A stretch of DNA of 48,673 bases from Paraburkholderia silviterrae (GCF_004353915.1 NZ_SMRP01000044.1:1-48673); one strand, 5' to 3'; numbered from the stretch's first letter, positions 36,032 through 44,909 are shown. The notes: generated by a model not told the origin, from the sequence alone. Made by a program: numbers and translations.

Positions 36032-37330
36032 TCAATGAGGTTGCGCGTGGCGCTCGAAGCCGATGCGCCCCGCCACCAGCGTCGCGCGCACCACGGCGGG
36101 CAACTCGTAGCCGAGGAACGGCGTGTTGTGCCCCTGGCTCTTGAGCGCGCGCGGCTCGACGCGCCAGTGCGCGTTCACATCGAACACGCAGAGGTCGGCC
36201 TGCGCCCCTGCCTCGATACGCCCCACTGCGCGCTGCATCACCGCGGCCGGTGCCGAGGTGACAAGCGAAAGCGCCTTCGCAAGCGGCACGCCGGCTTCCT
36301 GCGCCCACTTCACCGTAAGCGAGAGCAGCAGCTCGAGCCCGCTCGCACCCGGCGTCGCTTCGGCGAACGGCAGGAGCTTTTCGTCGTCGTCCACGGGCGT
36401 GTGCTGCGAGCAGATCGCGTCGATCGTGCCGTCGGCGAGACCCGCGCGAATCGCCTCGCGGTCGCGTTGCTGGCGCAGCGGCGGATCGAGCCGGAACTGG
36501 GCGTCGAAGTAGCCGATGTCCATGTCGATCAGATGCATGTGATTGGCGGTGACGTCGCACGTCACGGGGAGGCCTTCCGCCTTCGCCGCGCGCACGAGCG
36601 CGACGCCCGCCGCCGACGAAAGATGCTGCACGTGCACGCGCGCGCCGGTCACGCGTATCAGCTCGAAGAGCGTGAAGAGCGCGATTGTCTCCGCGCTCAC
36701 CGGCACGCCCGAGAGCCCCAGCCGCGAGGCCAGCGCGCCGCTAGCCGCCACGCCGCCCTTCGCGAGATACGCGTCCTGCGGGCGCAGCCACACGGCATAG
36801 CCATAGGTGCTCGCGTACTGGAGCGCGCGCAGCAGGACCTGGGTGTCGGCGATCGGCCGGTCCGCCTGGGTGAAGCCGATGCAGCCGGCCTCGGTGAGCG
36901 ACACCATCTCCGTGATCACTTCGCCCTTCAAGCCGACCGTGAGCGCACCGAGCGGATGCACGTGCGCGCGCTCGAGCTTGCCCGCGCGGAACTTGAGCAT
37001 CTCGATCAAGCCGGCCTCGTCGAGCACCGGGTCGGTGTCGGGCGGGCACACGAGGCTCGTCACGCCGCCCGCGAGCGCGGCGTTCATTTCCGAGTCGAGC
37101 GTGGCCTTGTGCTCATAGCCCGGCTCGCGCAGCCGAGCGCTCAGGTCGACGAGGCCCGGCGCAACGACAAGGCCGTTCGCGTCGAGCGTTCTGTCCGCGT
37201 GAAAGCCGGCCGGCGCGGCGCCGAGCGCGACGATCTTGCCGTCTGCGATGTACACGTCTTGCCGTGCTTCCGTGCCTTCCGACACATTGGCCGGATCGAT
37301 CAGCGTGCCGCCTTGAATGTGAATCTTCAT
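36032..37330 (-). CDS. pyrC': dihydroorotase-like protein PyrC', probably non-catalytic
   Basis: The 432-aa amidohydrolase-fold protein (ATG 37330, AGGGCAG upstream) follows pyrB. Active dihydroorotases carry a DxHxHLREPG zinc motif; here residues 61-71 read VDLSARLREPG, so both zinc histidines are Ser64 and Arg66. Downstream parts such as SLVCPPDTDPVLDEAGLIEM and SQHTPVDDDEKLLPF keep the fold's sequence pattern. In Pseudomonas the homologous PyrC' has lost activity and serves as a structural subunit of the aspartate transcarbamoylase dodecamer. The same role is likely here, with the active dihydroorotase encoded elsewhere. Confidence 0.88.
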   Translation of the reverse strand: MKIHIQGGTLIDPANVSEGTEARQDVYIADGKIVALGAAPAGFHADRTLDANGLVVAPGLVDLSARLREPGYEHKATLDSEMNAALAGGVTSLVCPPDTDPVLDEAGLIEMLKFRAGKLERAHVHPLGALTVGLKGEVITEMVSLTEAGCIGFTQADRPIADTQVLLRALQYASTYGYAVWLRPQDAYLAKGGVAASGALASRLGLSGVPVSAETIALFTLFELIRVTGARVHVQHLSSAAGVALVRAAKAEGLPVTCDVTANHMHLIDMDIGYFDAQFRLDPPLRQQRDREAIRAGLADGTIDAICSQHTPVDDDEKLLPFAEATPGASGLELLLSLTVKWAQEAGVPLAKALSLVTSAPAAVMQRAVGRIEAGAQADLCVFDVNAHWRVEPRALKSQGHNTPFLGYELPAVVRATLVAGRIGFERHAQPH

Positions 37331-37356
37331 GCGCTGCCCTTTTTGTTCTCGCCAGT

Positions 37357-38376
37357 TCAATCGTGGTTACCGGCGACGATGCCCATCACCGCCATGCGCA
37401 CCGCAATGCCGAAGCTCACCTGGTTGAGGATCACCGACTGCGGGCCGTCCGCGACCTGCGAGTCGATCTCCACGCCGCGGTTCATCGGCCCCGGGTGCAT
37501 CACGATCGCATCGGGCGCGGCGAGCGCGAGGCGCTCGGGCGTCAAGCCCCAGCTCTTGAAGTACTCCTGCGCCGATGGCAGCAGCGCGCCGCTCATGCGC
37601 TCGTTCTGCAGGCGCAGCATGATGACGACGTCGACGTCCTTCAGCCCCTCGTCGAGGTTATGGAACACGCGCACGCCCATCTGCTCGAGCCCGCCCGGCA
37701 GCAGCGTGCGCGGGCCGATCGCGCGCACTTCGGGCACGCCGAGCGTGGTGAGCGCGTGGATGTCCGAGCGCGCGACGCGCGAGTGCAGGATGTCGCCGAC
37801 GATCGCCACGCGCAGGTTCGTGAAATCGCGCTTGTAGTGGCGGATCGTGTACATGTCGAGCAGGCCTTGCGTCGGATGCGCATGGCGCCCGTCGCCGGCG
37901 TTGATCACGTGCACGTGCGGCGCGCAGTGCTCGGCGATCAGGTACGGCGCGCCGCTCGATGCGTGGCGCACGACGAACATGTCGGCGTGCATCGCCGAAA
38001 GATTGCCGATGGTGTCCAGCAGCGACTCGCCCTTGCTCGTCGAAGACGCTTTGATGTTCAGGTTCAGCACGTCCGCCGAGAGGCGCTTGGCCGCGATCTC
38101 GAAAGTCGTGCGCGTGCGCGTGGAGTTCTCGAAGAACAGGTTGAACACCGACTTGCCGCGCAAGAGCGGCACCTTCTTCACGTCGCGGTCGGTCACGCTC
38201 ACGAACTGCGTGGCCGTGTCGAGGATGTGGGTGAGGATCGCGCGCGGCAGGCCTTCGATGCTGAGCAAGTGCTTGAGCTCGCCGCTCTTCGTGAGCTGCG
38301 GATTGCCCTTCAGGAAGCCGTAGCGAAAGCGCTTGTCGTCCGGAACGGTCGGTGCCGGCGTGGGCTGTGTGTTCAT
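37357..38376 (-). CDS. pyrB: aspartate carbamoyltransferase catalytic subunit
   Basis: The 339-aa protein has the carbamoyl-phosphate motif FENSTRTRTTFEIAAKRL, DMFVVRHASSGAPYLIA, INAGDGRHAHPTQGLLDMYT, VAIVGDILHSRVARSD, and IVMHPGPMNRGVEIDSQVAD near the end. It makes carbamoyl-aspartate in pyrimidine synthesis. The N-terminal extension of about 30 residues is typical of the class that assembles with PyrC'. It is 26 bp upstream of pyrC' and 138 bp downstream of pyrR. Confidence 0.95.
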   Translation of the reverse strand: MNTQPTPAPTVPDDKRFRYGFLKGNPQLTKSGELKHLLSIEGLPRAILTHILDTATQFVSVTDRDVKKVPLLRGKSVFNLFFENSTRTRTTFEIAAKRLSADVLNLNIKASSTSKGESLLDTIGNLSAMHADMFVVRHASSGAPYLIAEHCAPHVHVINAGDGRHAHPTQGLLDMYTIRHYKRDFTNLRVAIVGDILHSRVARSDIHALTTLGVPEVRAIGPRTLLPGGLEQMGVRVFHNLDEGLKDVDVVIMLRLQNERMSGALLPSAQEYFKSWGLTPERLALAAPDAIVMHPGPMNRGVEIDSQVADGPQSVILNQVSFGIAVRMAVMGIVAGNHD

Positions 38377-38514
38377 CGCATAAATCCTGCGCTGGTGTCT
38401 GGCTCGATCTCGTTCGATCTAGCCGGGTCTGGCCGGGTTGGGTTTGAGTCGGTTCGGTTGGCGCTGCGCGCGCCGTGTGCGCCTCGATGGCGTCTTGTTC
38501 GGCGGCAAGCGCGC

Positions 38515-39036
38515 TCAGTGCGCGTCGCGAGGCTCGATGCGCAATGCGAAGTGGCCATCGTCGGCGCGCTCGAGCACGAGCGTCGAGCCCGGGTCCAGTT
38601 GCACCTCGCCGCCCACGAAACTAGCCGACACGGGCAGCTCGCGCCCGCCGCGCTCGACCAGCACAGCCACCTCGACACAAGCGGGCCGGCCGTAGTCGTA
38701 GAGCTCGTTGAGCGCCGCGCGCACGGTGCGCCCGGTGTGCAGCACGTCGTCGACGAGCAGAATGCGGCGGTTCTCCACCTCGAACGGCAGCGCGGTCGGG
38801 CTCGCCTGGCTGTGCAGGCCCTTCTTCGCGTAGTCGTCGCGATGCAGCGCGACGTTCACCACGCCCCACTTCGTGGCCCCGAGATCGCGCGCGAGGCGCC
38901 CGGCAAGCCAGGCGCCACCGCTGTGGATGCCGGCGATCGCCACGCCGTCGGGCGCGCTGAACGCGCCGGCCGGGTAAGCCGCGCGGATCTGCTCGAGAAC
39001 GGCGCGGTACAGCGCCTCGGCGTCGGGTGTGTTCAT
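38515..39036 (-). CDS. pyrR: bifunctional pyr regulator / uracil phosphoribosyltransferase
   Basis: The 173-aa PRTase-fold protein has IAGIHSGGAWLAGRLARDLG, HRDDYAKKGL and the PRPP-binding ILLVDDVLHTGRTVRAALNE. PyrR in other bacteria binds pyr mRNA and has uracil phosphoribosyltransferase activity. In proteobacteria the RNA-binding role is less certain. The start overlaps the yqgF stop by one base (TGATG). No obvious attenuator is visible in the 138 bp before pyrB. Confidence 0.9.
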   Translation of the reverse strand: MNTPDAEALYRAVLEQIRAAYPAGAFSAPDGVAIAGIHSGGAWLAGRLARDLGATKWGVVNVALHRDDYAKKGLHSQASPTALPFEVENRRILLVDDVLHTGRTVRAALNELYDYGRPACVEVAVLVERGGRELPVSASFVGGEVQLDPGSTLVLERADDGHFALRIEPRDAH

Positions 39037-39479
39037 CACGTGAATTGAGGCGGGTTTTCGTCGAAGTACTGCTGGAGGATCACGCAGGCGGCTTCAGCGT
39101 CCACATGCTCCGCGCGCTCGCCGCGCTCGCGCAGGCGTGCTTCGGCGTCGACCGAGGAATAGCGCTCGTCCACCCACACCACGGGCAGGTTGAAGCGGCC
39201 ATTGAGCTGATTGCCGAAGCGCCTGGCCAACTGCGTCATGGCATGGGGCGTGCCGTCGGGATGGCTCGGCAGGCCCACCACGAGCAGGTCGGGCTGCCAC
39301 TCGCGCAGCAATTCGCCCACGGCTTCAAAACGATAGTCGCGATTGCGGTTCTGGATCACGGTGAGGGCGCGGGCACTGCGCGTGAGCGCGTTGCCGAGCG
39401 CCACGCCGATGCGCTTTTCGCCATAGTCGAACGCCAGCAAGGTCGCCTCGGCGGCGCCTCGCCCCGCGGCTACGCTCAT
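39036..39479 (-). CDS. yqgF: YqgF/RuvX-family putative Holliday junction resolvase (pre-16S rRNA nuclease)
   Basis: The 147-aa protein has the RNase-H-like start LLAFDYGEKRIGVALGNALT, LLVVGLPSHPDGTPHAM and VVWVDERYSSVDAEARL, with the catalytic acidic residues of the YqgF family, and VDAEAACVILQQYFDENP at the end. Its start overlaps yqgE by four bases. In E. coli the homologue processes the 5' end of 16S rRNA. Confidence 0.93.
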   Translation of the reverse strand: MSVAAGRGAAEATLLAFDYGEKRIGVALGNALTRSARALTVIQNRNRDYRFEAVGELLREWQPDLLVVGLPSHPDGTPHAMTQLARRFGNQLNGRFNLPVVWVDERYSSVDAEARLRERGERAEHVDAEAACVILQQYFDENPPQFT

Positions 39480-40054
39480 GCGTGACCCGCTTCGCCCGAA
39501 AGCATCGTCGACGAAATGCCGAGCAGCGCAAGCGCCGCTTCGAAGCGCTCTTCGGCGGGCACGTCGAAAACGATCTTGGGATCCGCTTCGACGGTAAGCC
39601 AGCCGTTCTTCGAGATTTCGTCTTCGAGCTGGCCCGCGCCCCAGCCTGCATGGCCGAGCGTGAGCAGGAACTGCTCGGGGCCGGTGCCGCTCGCGACGGC
39701 TTCGAGCACATCCTTCGACGTGGTCATCTCGAGGCCGCCGGGCACCGACATCGACGAGGTGTAGTTCGTGCCGGACTTGGGTGCGTGCAGGACGAAGCCG
39801 CGCTCGGTCTGCACCGGGCCGCCGAAATAGACGGGCACGTGCAGCAGCGGTTCGATTTCGAGCTTGAGGTCGATGCGCGAGAACAGCGCTTCGAGATCGA
39901 TATCGGTCGGACGATTGATGACGAGGCCGAGCGCGCCGCGCTCGGAATGATCGCAAAGGTAGACCACCGTTCCTGAAAACGTGGGATCCGCCATATTGGG
40001 CATGGCGATCAGGAACTGGTTGGTCAGATTGATGCGATCGTTACTCTTGGACAT
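39476..40054 (-). CDS. yqgE: YqgE/AlgH family protein (UPF0301)
   Basis: The 192-aa protein begins INLTNQFLIAMPNMADPTFS and has VVYLCDHSERGALGLVINRP, VYFGGPVQTERGFVLH and LLTLGHAGWGAGQLEDEI, all signature blocks of YqgE/AlgH. The molecular function is unknown; the Pseudomonas homologue AlgH affects alginate regulation. It is the first gene of the operon yqgE-yqgF-pyrR-pyrB-pyrC'-plsC. Confidence 0.93.
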   Translation of the reverse strand: MSKSNDRINLTNQFLIAMPNMADPTFSGTVVYLCDHSERGALGLVINRPTDIDLEALFSRIDLKLEIEPLLHVPVYFGGPVQTERGFVLHAPKSGTNYTSSMSVPGGLEMTTSKDVLEAVASGTGPEQFLLTLGHAGWGAGQLEDEISKNGWLTVEADPKIVFDVPAEERFEAALALLGISSTMLSGEAGHA

Positions 40055-40224
40055 GGTTTGAATTCTAGCAAAGACGATGCGGAATGGCGGCGGCCTTCAA
40101 CGCCTTCCGGGTGCCCCTCGGGCCGCGCTCCGTGGCACGGAGAATGGCTCACTCTACCATGCGCGGGCGACACGGCTGAACGGTAGCCGGGGCTTGCCAA
40201 ATGTGGCGGGCCAGGCGATGCGCC

Positions 40225-41763
40225 TCAACGCGGCACGACCTGCGCTGCTGCGCCCGTGACGGCTGCGCCGCCAGCGCCAACTGCAATCGCCGCGCCAAGC
40301 GCGCGCACCGCTGCGCTCGCGTCCGGTTGCGCGACGCCCGCCGCCACCTTGTGCAGGATCGCGCGCAGCGCCTCGTTCGCGTGCTCGATCGCCTGCGTGC
40401 CAGGCGGCGTCACGGCCGCTCCCACTGCGGCCGCAGCCGACGCCGTTTGCGCCCCGGCATCGGCCGCCGCAGCGTGCGCGGTACACCGCCAGGCAAGGCC
40501 TAGCGCGTCGGCGAGCAGGCCCACGTGGCCGAGCCCGAGCGCCCACGCCGCCGCGCCAGTGCGGTAGGCCGCATCGGCCGCGAGGAGCGCCGCCGCAGGA
40601 TCGGCCGGCGCACCGGCCGGCCGCAGCGACAGCGCGCGAGCGGCGGTGCCGAGCTCGAGCATGGCGGCGTCGGCGGTCTGCAGGAAATCTTCGTAGGCGT
40701 TGCCGTTCACGACGAGCGCGCCCAGCTCGCGCGTGGGCGCAACGCGCGTCGCCAGCGCGTCGGCCTGCGCTGTGCCGGCCTCCCAGAGCGCCTCGGACGC
40801 CTGCGTGCCCGCAACGTGCCAATCCACGGTCAGGCCGTAATCGAGCAGCAACTCGACGTCGGCGGTGTCTTCCGCGGCGGCGCCGAAGAGCGCGTAATCG
40901 CGCCACAAGAGCGCAAGCGCCATGCGCACGAACGACTGGGGCGCGACGTGCAACCCGCGCGCGTGTTCGCCGATCAGCAGATTGCAGCGCGCGTAGAAAC
41001 GACGCACTTCCTCGTCGCCCCAGGTCGTCACGCCGCGCCGCAGCACCCGGCCGCAAGCCGATGCAAGACGCCAGAAGTCGTAGGGATCGGCGCTCGCGAG
41101 ATCCGCGATACACGCGTCCATCTCGCCGAATGCCGCCTGCGCGAGCGCTTGCGCCGCGCGGCTGCCATTGCCGTTGCGCGCCTTGAGTGCCGGCAGCAGC
41201 GCCGCCTCGTAGCGCGCTCGGGCCTGCGCGAGCCGGTGTGCGGGCTGCGCGCGCAGCGTGGCGACCGCGAAGGGCCGGCCGTGCAGCGCGACATCCTCAT
41301 AGGCGAGCGCGACGCCCGGCGCGTGCTCCGCCAGCGCGTCGACCAGGACGCGCTGGCGCGCATAGAGCGCAGGGGAACAGGCCAGCTCGCGCAGGTTGTG
41401 GCGCTCGAGCGCGTCGGCCAGATCGGCTAGCGCGCCGCGAAACGCCTCGCGAATGGCGCGGTCGTCAGAAGCGTCTTGATCGTGCGCGGGCCGCGGCGGC
41501 ATGCCGGGCGGCGGCGGCGTGGGCACGGATGCCGCCAGCGCGAGCGGCGAGGCAAGCAGCAGCGTGTCGGCGAAACGCGCCGCCGCGAGCCAGCCCGCGT
41601 CGCGCAGCGTGCGCGCCGCCTGGCGCAGCGGCCGGGCGACGTCGCGCTGCTCGTCGAGCGCGGCAAGCGCCTGGGCCAGCGCGGCGTGCGCGAACGGGAC
41701 GTGCCCGCCACGCGGATTGGGCAGCGCTTCGAAACGGGCGACCGACATCGTATGAAGACTCAT
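40225..41763 (-). CDS. large Ala-rich helical protein, possibly FimL/ChpA N-terminal-like
   Basis: This 512-aa protein is very rich in Ala and Arg/Leu. It has no signal peptide or membrane span, a proline-rich break near residue 85 (PTPPPPGMPPRP) and a long helical body with DPYDFWRLASACGRVLRRGV, EEVRRFYARCNLLIGEHARG, and RMALALLWRDYALFGAAAED. A low-complexity Ala-rich tail follows. The pattern of helical bundles and the neighbourhood (in Ralstonia/Burkholderia the rubredoxin gene often precedes pilG/pilH/pilL) suggest a scaffold of the twitching-motility chemosensory type such as FimL, but no phosphorylatable Hpt His motif is evident. This assignment is tentative. Start ATG 41763; ATG 41748 is also possible. 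Confidence 0.6.
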   Translation of the reverse strand: MSLHTMSVARFEALPNPRGGHVPFAHAALAQALAALDEQRDVARPLRQAARTLRDAGWLAAARFADTLLLASPLALAASVPTPPPPGMPPRPAHDQDASDDRAIREAFRGALADLADALERHNLRELACSPALYARQRVLVDALAEHAPGVALAYEDVALHGRPFAVATLRAQPAHRLAQARARYEAALLPALKARNGNGSRAAQALAQAAFGEMDACIADLASADPYDFWRLASACGRVLRRGVTTWGDEEVRRFYARCNLLIGEHARGLHVAPQSFVRMALALLWRDYALFGAAAEDTADVELLLDYGLTVDWHVAGTQASEALWEAGTAQADALATRVAPTRELGALVVNGNAYEDFLQTADAAMLELGTAARALSLRPAGAPADPAAALLAADAAYRTGAAAWALGLGHVGLLADALGLAWRCTAHAAAADAGAQTASAAAAVGAAVTPPGTQAIEHANEALRAILHKVAAGVAQPDASAAVRALGAAIAVGAGGAAVTGAAAQVVPR

Positions 41764-42228
41764 AAGACAGCGCCAGGAGCAATTGCGAGCGGATGCGATA
41801 GCGGCGAGCCGGCCGGCTGGCCGACTGCCTCGCACGAAAACCGGCGAAATCAGCCGAAAAGCGCCGGCGAAAAATGCCGACGAGAAGCGCAGCAATTTGC
41901 GCGCCGCAAGGGCCGCGCGGCGCTCAAGCATCTGCACAGCGTGCCGGCACAACGTGCCGGCACAGCGTTCGAAACGGTACTAAACGGCTGGCGATCCGGC
42001 CACAGACCCGCCAGTGGTCCGGCTAGCAGCGTGCTACCCGGCGCGGCCACAGGTACTGAACAGCCCCGAACAGCAGGTACGAAATCAGGCAACGATCGAG
42101 TCAATCGAAAGACCGGCCGAAGCGTGCATCGAACTCAACCCGGCTCAACCGGACTCAGCGGGCTGCCTGCAAGCGTGGCCACGCGCCGACCGGCAATGAG
42201 GCACAGCTTCGGCAGCGGGCGAGACGCC
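41764..42228. other. 465-bp gap between the Ala-rich gene and rubredoxin
   Basis: There is no supported gene. It is GC-rich and contains two copies of the palindrome GTGCCGGCAC (41941-41963). In relatives, pil chemosensory genes may lie near rubredoxin, but none is present here. Confidence 0.4.
41941..41963. repeat. tandem 10-bp palindromes GTGCCGGCAC
   Basis: GTGCCGGCAC occurs at 41941-41950 and again at 41954-41963, separated by AAC. Each copy is a perfect palindrome, so together they form a 13-bp-period direct repeat of dyad elements, suitable as an operator for a dimeric protein. No target gene is certain; the nearest minus-strand start is 41763. Confidence 0.5.
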
Positions 42229-42399
42229 TCAGATCTGGACCATCTCGAAGTCTTCCTTGCGTGCGCCGCACTCGGGGCAGGTCCAATTGATGGGAACATC
42301 CTCCCAGCGCGTGCCGGGCGCGATGCCTTCCTCTGGCAAACCGGCTTCTTCGTCGTAAATCCAGCCGCAGATCAGGCACATCCAGCTTCTATATTCCAT
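42229..42399 (-). CDS. rubredoxin
   Basis: The 56-aa protein is MEYRSWMCLICGWIYDEEAG followed by WTCPECGARKEDFEMVQI. It has the two CxxCG knuckles that bind one iron, and its length is that of a classic rubredoxin. It acts as a cytoplasmic one-electron carrier. ATG 42399 is used because upstream frame sequence is not rubredoxin-like. Confidence 0.95.
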   Translation of the reverse strand: MEYRSWMCLICGWIYDEEAGLPEEGIAPGTRWEDVPINWTCPECGARKEDFEMVQI

Positions 42400-42718
42400 T
42401 CTTATGCCGCGTCGAAAAGTCCAAAAAACCGCCCGCGTATACATGCCGCGACCGGTTGGGAAAACTGCCGGGAAAACAAGAGCCATGATGGTACCGTGTT
42501 GCCGTTTCCATGCCTAGCAACTGTGGCGGCAGTCGAGTCCCGCACCTGGCGCTCTGTCAAGACGAGAAAATCCCTCGCGCGCGGCAGGTCATCCGTCCCC
42601 CGCAAGCGGCGCCAGGCTGCATAATTGACTTGTCGGCGCCTGACGTAGATAGCGGCGCCGGCTTCTGCACCGCATCTGCACCTACCTCGAGCCAACCCAA
42701 CTCTCCCCGTCAACGTTC
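42400..42718. other. divergent gap between rubredoxin and thiD
   Basis: It should contain promoters for both genes. I see no TPP riboswitch (no CUGAGA-type thi box) and no coding region. Confidence 0.4.
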
Positions 42719-43591
42719 ATGTCCGGCGACACCCCACCCATCGTCCTTACCTTCGGCCTTTCCGATCCGACCGGCGGCGGCGGCCTGCAAGCCGACCTGC
42801 TCACGCTCGCCAGCATGGGCTGCCACGGCGTGAGCGTGCTCACCGGCTATACCGTGCGCGACTCCGCAGGCTGCGACGAAGTCACCGGTCTGGACCCCGA
42901 AACCGTCGCGAGCCAGGCACGCATGCTGCTGGAAGACATGCCCGTCGCGGCATTCAAGGTGGGCGCGGGCACGCGCGCCGAAGTGGTGAGCGCGATCGCC
43001 GAAGTGGTTGCCGACTACGATGAGATTCCGCTCATCGTCGCGCCCGACTTCACGCTCGACGACGAGCACGTGCTGGCCGCCGACGAGCTGCGCGAAGTCG
43101 TGACCGATCTGCTCGTGCCGCAGACCACCGTGCTGGTCGCCGACGTCTCGGTGCTGCTCGCGCTCGCGCAGCCCGACGGCGACGGCGATACGCCCAGCAT
43201 CGACACCGCCATCTCGCACCTGCTCTCCACCGGCTGCGAATACATCCTCTCGATGGAGACTGGCTCGCACCGCGTGGTGAACACGCTCTACAGCGAAGAA
43301 GGCCAGTTGCGCCAGGACTTCTGGGACCGCGCGAACCAGCCGATGATGGGCCTCGCCGACACTCTGGGCTCAGCCATCGCCGCGCTGCTCGCGAACGGCC
43401 AGGAGCCGCCCGAGGCGGTGCGCGAGGCGCAGGAATATCTCTATCAGGCCGTGCAGAACGCGTTCCGGCCGGGCATGGGCGCGTGGATGCCGGACCGGTT
43501 CTTCTGGGCGCGCAGCAATGACGCCGAGGGCGACGAAGCGTCGCCGGGCGACTCCGACGACGTGCCGCCGTCGGGCGAGGCGCGGCACTGA
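42719..43591 (+). CDS. thiD: ThiD-like hydroxymethylpyrimidine (phosphate) kinase, atypical catalytic motif
   Basis: The 290-aa ribokinase-fold protein has TFGLSDPTGGGGLQADLLTL (ThiD usual: AGSDPSGGAGIQAD), ASMGCHGVSVLTGYTVRDS and FKVGAGTRAEVV, and a phosphate-binding end GLADTLGSAIAALLANGQ at about residues 211-228. Standard ThiD has GTGCTLSAAIA there, with a catalytic Cys; here that position is Asp214, as in other ribokinase-family kinases. It also has a C-terminal acidic tail of about 30 residues. It may phosphorylate HMP/HMP-P in thiamine synthesis or a related pyrimidine or pyridoxal substrate. It converges with the O-antigen ligase gene 49 bp away. Confidence 0.8.
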   Translation: MSGDTPPIVLTFGLSDPTGGGGLQADLLTLASMGCHGVSVLTGYTVRDSAGCDEVTGLDPETVASQARMLLEDMPVAAFKVGAGTRAEVVSAIAEVVADYDEIPLIVAPDFTLDDEHVLAADELREVVTDLLVPQTTVLVADVSVLLALAQPDGDGDTPSIDTAISHLLSTGCEYILSMETGSHRVVNTLYSEEGQLRQDFWDRANQPMMGLADTLGSAIAALLANGQEPPEAVREAQEYLYQAVQNAFRPGMGAWMPDRFFWARSNDAEGDEASPGDSDDVPPSGEARH

Positions 43592-43640
43592 TGGGACGCT
43601 AAAGGGACCGCGCGGACCGCATGGGTACCTGCCGCGCGCG

Positions 43641-44909
43641 TCACGACATCGCGGCCTGGCGCGCCGTCGCGTCGATCTCGCGTTGTCGTGCGTCGATAGC
43701 CGCAAGGAACGTGGCAGTGAGCAATGCCACCAGAACCGTCACCATGATGGGGACGAGCACGTCGATCGTCAGACCGAAAACAATCGTGCTGGCCGACACC
43801 GCCATACCCGACCAAGCGGCCGTGCGTATGAACGCATCGGTCGAGCGCCTGCGGCGCCAGAAGTAGACCGTCGATCCATAGTAAAAAACGAACAGAAAAA
43901 GAAGGCCGATTGACCCCGATTCGGCGAGCGTAGAGAAGAAGTCGCTATGCGCGCGCTCGTTCACAGCCCCACTGGGCATGAGGCCCTGCTTCGCCAACTG
44001 GCTCATGGAGCTCTCGAGCCGCCCTTTGCCCACACCATAGATGGGGTGCTGCGCGTACAGACGCGCCGACGCCCGCCACAACTCGAGGCGGATACCCGTC
44101 GACGTATCCGGATTGCCCTTGGAAAGCATCGAGACGTCCGCAACGAAATCGTGAACGCGCTGTTCGATACGTGGCGTTGAGAGCAATGCGGCGGCGCCGA
44201 GCACGACGACGCTCGATGCAAGCGCAAATCTCTTGAAGTTCGCGAACCAGCCGTACTGCACACCGAGCATCACCACGAACACGGGAATGGCGAGCCATCC
44301 GCCGCGCGTTCCTGTGGAATAGGATGAAAATCCACCCGCGACCAGCGCTGCAAACTTCAGCCACGCGGTCAGCCTGCGATGCTTACCGTCCCATCCGATC
44401 GTGAATACGGAAAGAAATGCGAGCAGCAAAGCCGTATCCCCGTACGGAATGGCATTGGTATAGTCGTTGTTGAGGCGGTCAGCGTCGGTCCAGCCGCCCA
44501 CTGGACGATGCGCCAGCGCGAGCGCGCCCAGCACCAGCGCGCCGGCGGCACAGCCCCAGCCCAGCGCACGGAAATGGCGCGCGGGCATCTGGCGCAGCAT
44601 CAGGAAGATCGGAATGGCCAGCGCGAATCGCGAATAGGCATCGAATTGACGCGGCGCCCAGATCCCGTAGACGAGCTGTTGCACGAAGATGGCGAGCACG
44701 AGGCCGCACATCCCGACGACGTACCAGGGATAGTCGCGCAGTACGGAAAAGTAGCCCGACACGCTACGGTAGCGAACACCCATGTAGAGCGCCATGGCAA
44801 GCAGCGCAAAAAAACAGTAACCCGTGCCGCCCTGCCAGACGAGGTTGACCGCGGGTGCAAGAAAAAGCAGTACAGCTGCAGACCAGGCAGCCACAGGAGC
44901 GAAACGCAT
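43641..44909 (-). CDS. waaL: O-antigen ligase/polymerase-family membrane protein (WaaL/Wzy type)
   Basis: This 422-aa protein has about 11 to 12 membrane helices (AAVLLFLAPAVNLVW, YVVGMCGLVLAIFVQQLVYG, FALASSVVVLGAAALLS, IGLLFLFVFYYGSTVYF, and others) and a large periplasmic loop between the middle helices. The conserved stretch GTRGGWLAIPVFVV and the HSDFF…SGSIGLLF block (ERAHSDFFSTLAESGSIG) identify PF04932. In this family they mark WaaL ligases, which join lipid-linked O antigen to lipid A-core. For ABC-exported O antigens a ligase is essential and no Wzy is needed, which favours WaaL. Its start follows a GT9 gene by seven bases. Confidence 0.82.
   Translation of the reverse strand: MRFAPVAAWSAAVLLFLAPAVNLVWQGGTGYCFFALLAMALYMGVRYRSVSGYFSVLRDYPWYVVGMCGLVLAIFVQQLVYGIWAPRQFDAYSRFALAIPIFLMLRQMPARHFRALGWGCAAGALVLGALALAHRPVGGWTDADRLNNDYTNAIPYGDTALLLAFLSVFTIGWDGKHRRLTAWLKFAALVAGGFSSYSTGTRGGWLAIPVFVVMLGVQYGWFANFKRFALASSVVVLGAAALLSTPRIEQRVHDFVADVSMLSKGNPDTSTGIRLELWRASARLYAQHPIYGVGKGRLESSMSQLAKQGLMPSGAVNERAHSDFFSTLAESGSIGLLFLFVFYYGSTVYFWRRRRSTDAFIRTAAWSGMAVSASTIVFGLTIDVLVPIMVTVLVALLTATFLAAIDARQREIDATARQAAMS

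Noticed and set aside
36035..39048. Two plus-strand open frames of about 600 aa opposite pyrC', pyrB and pyrR
   Set aside because: Arg/His-rich antisense shadows of well-identified genes in high-GC DNA.
42400..42718. TPP riboswitch ahead of thiD
   Set aside because: No conserved thi-box pattern could be read in the region.
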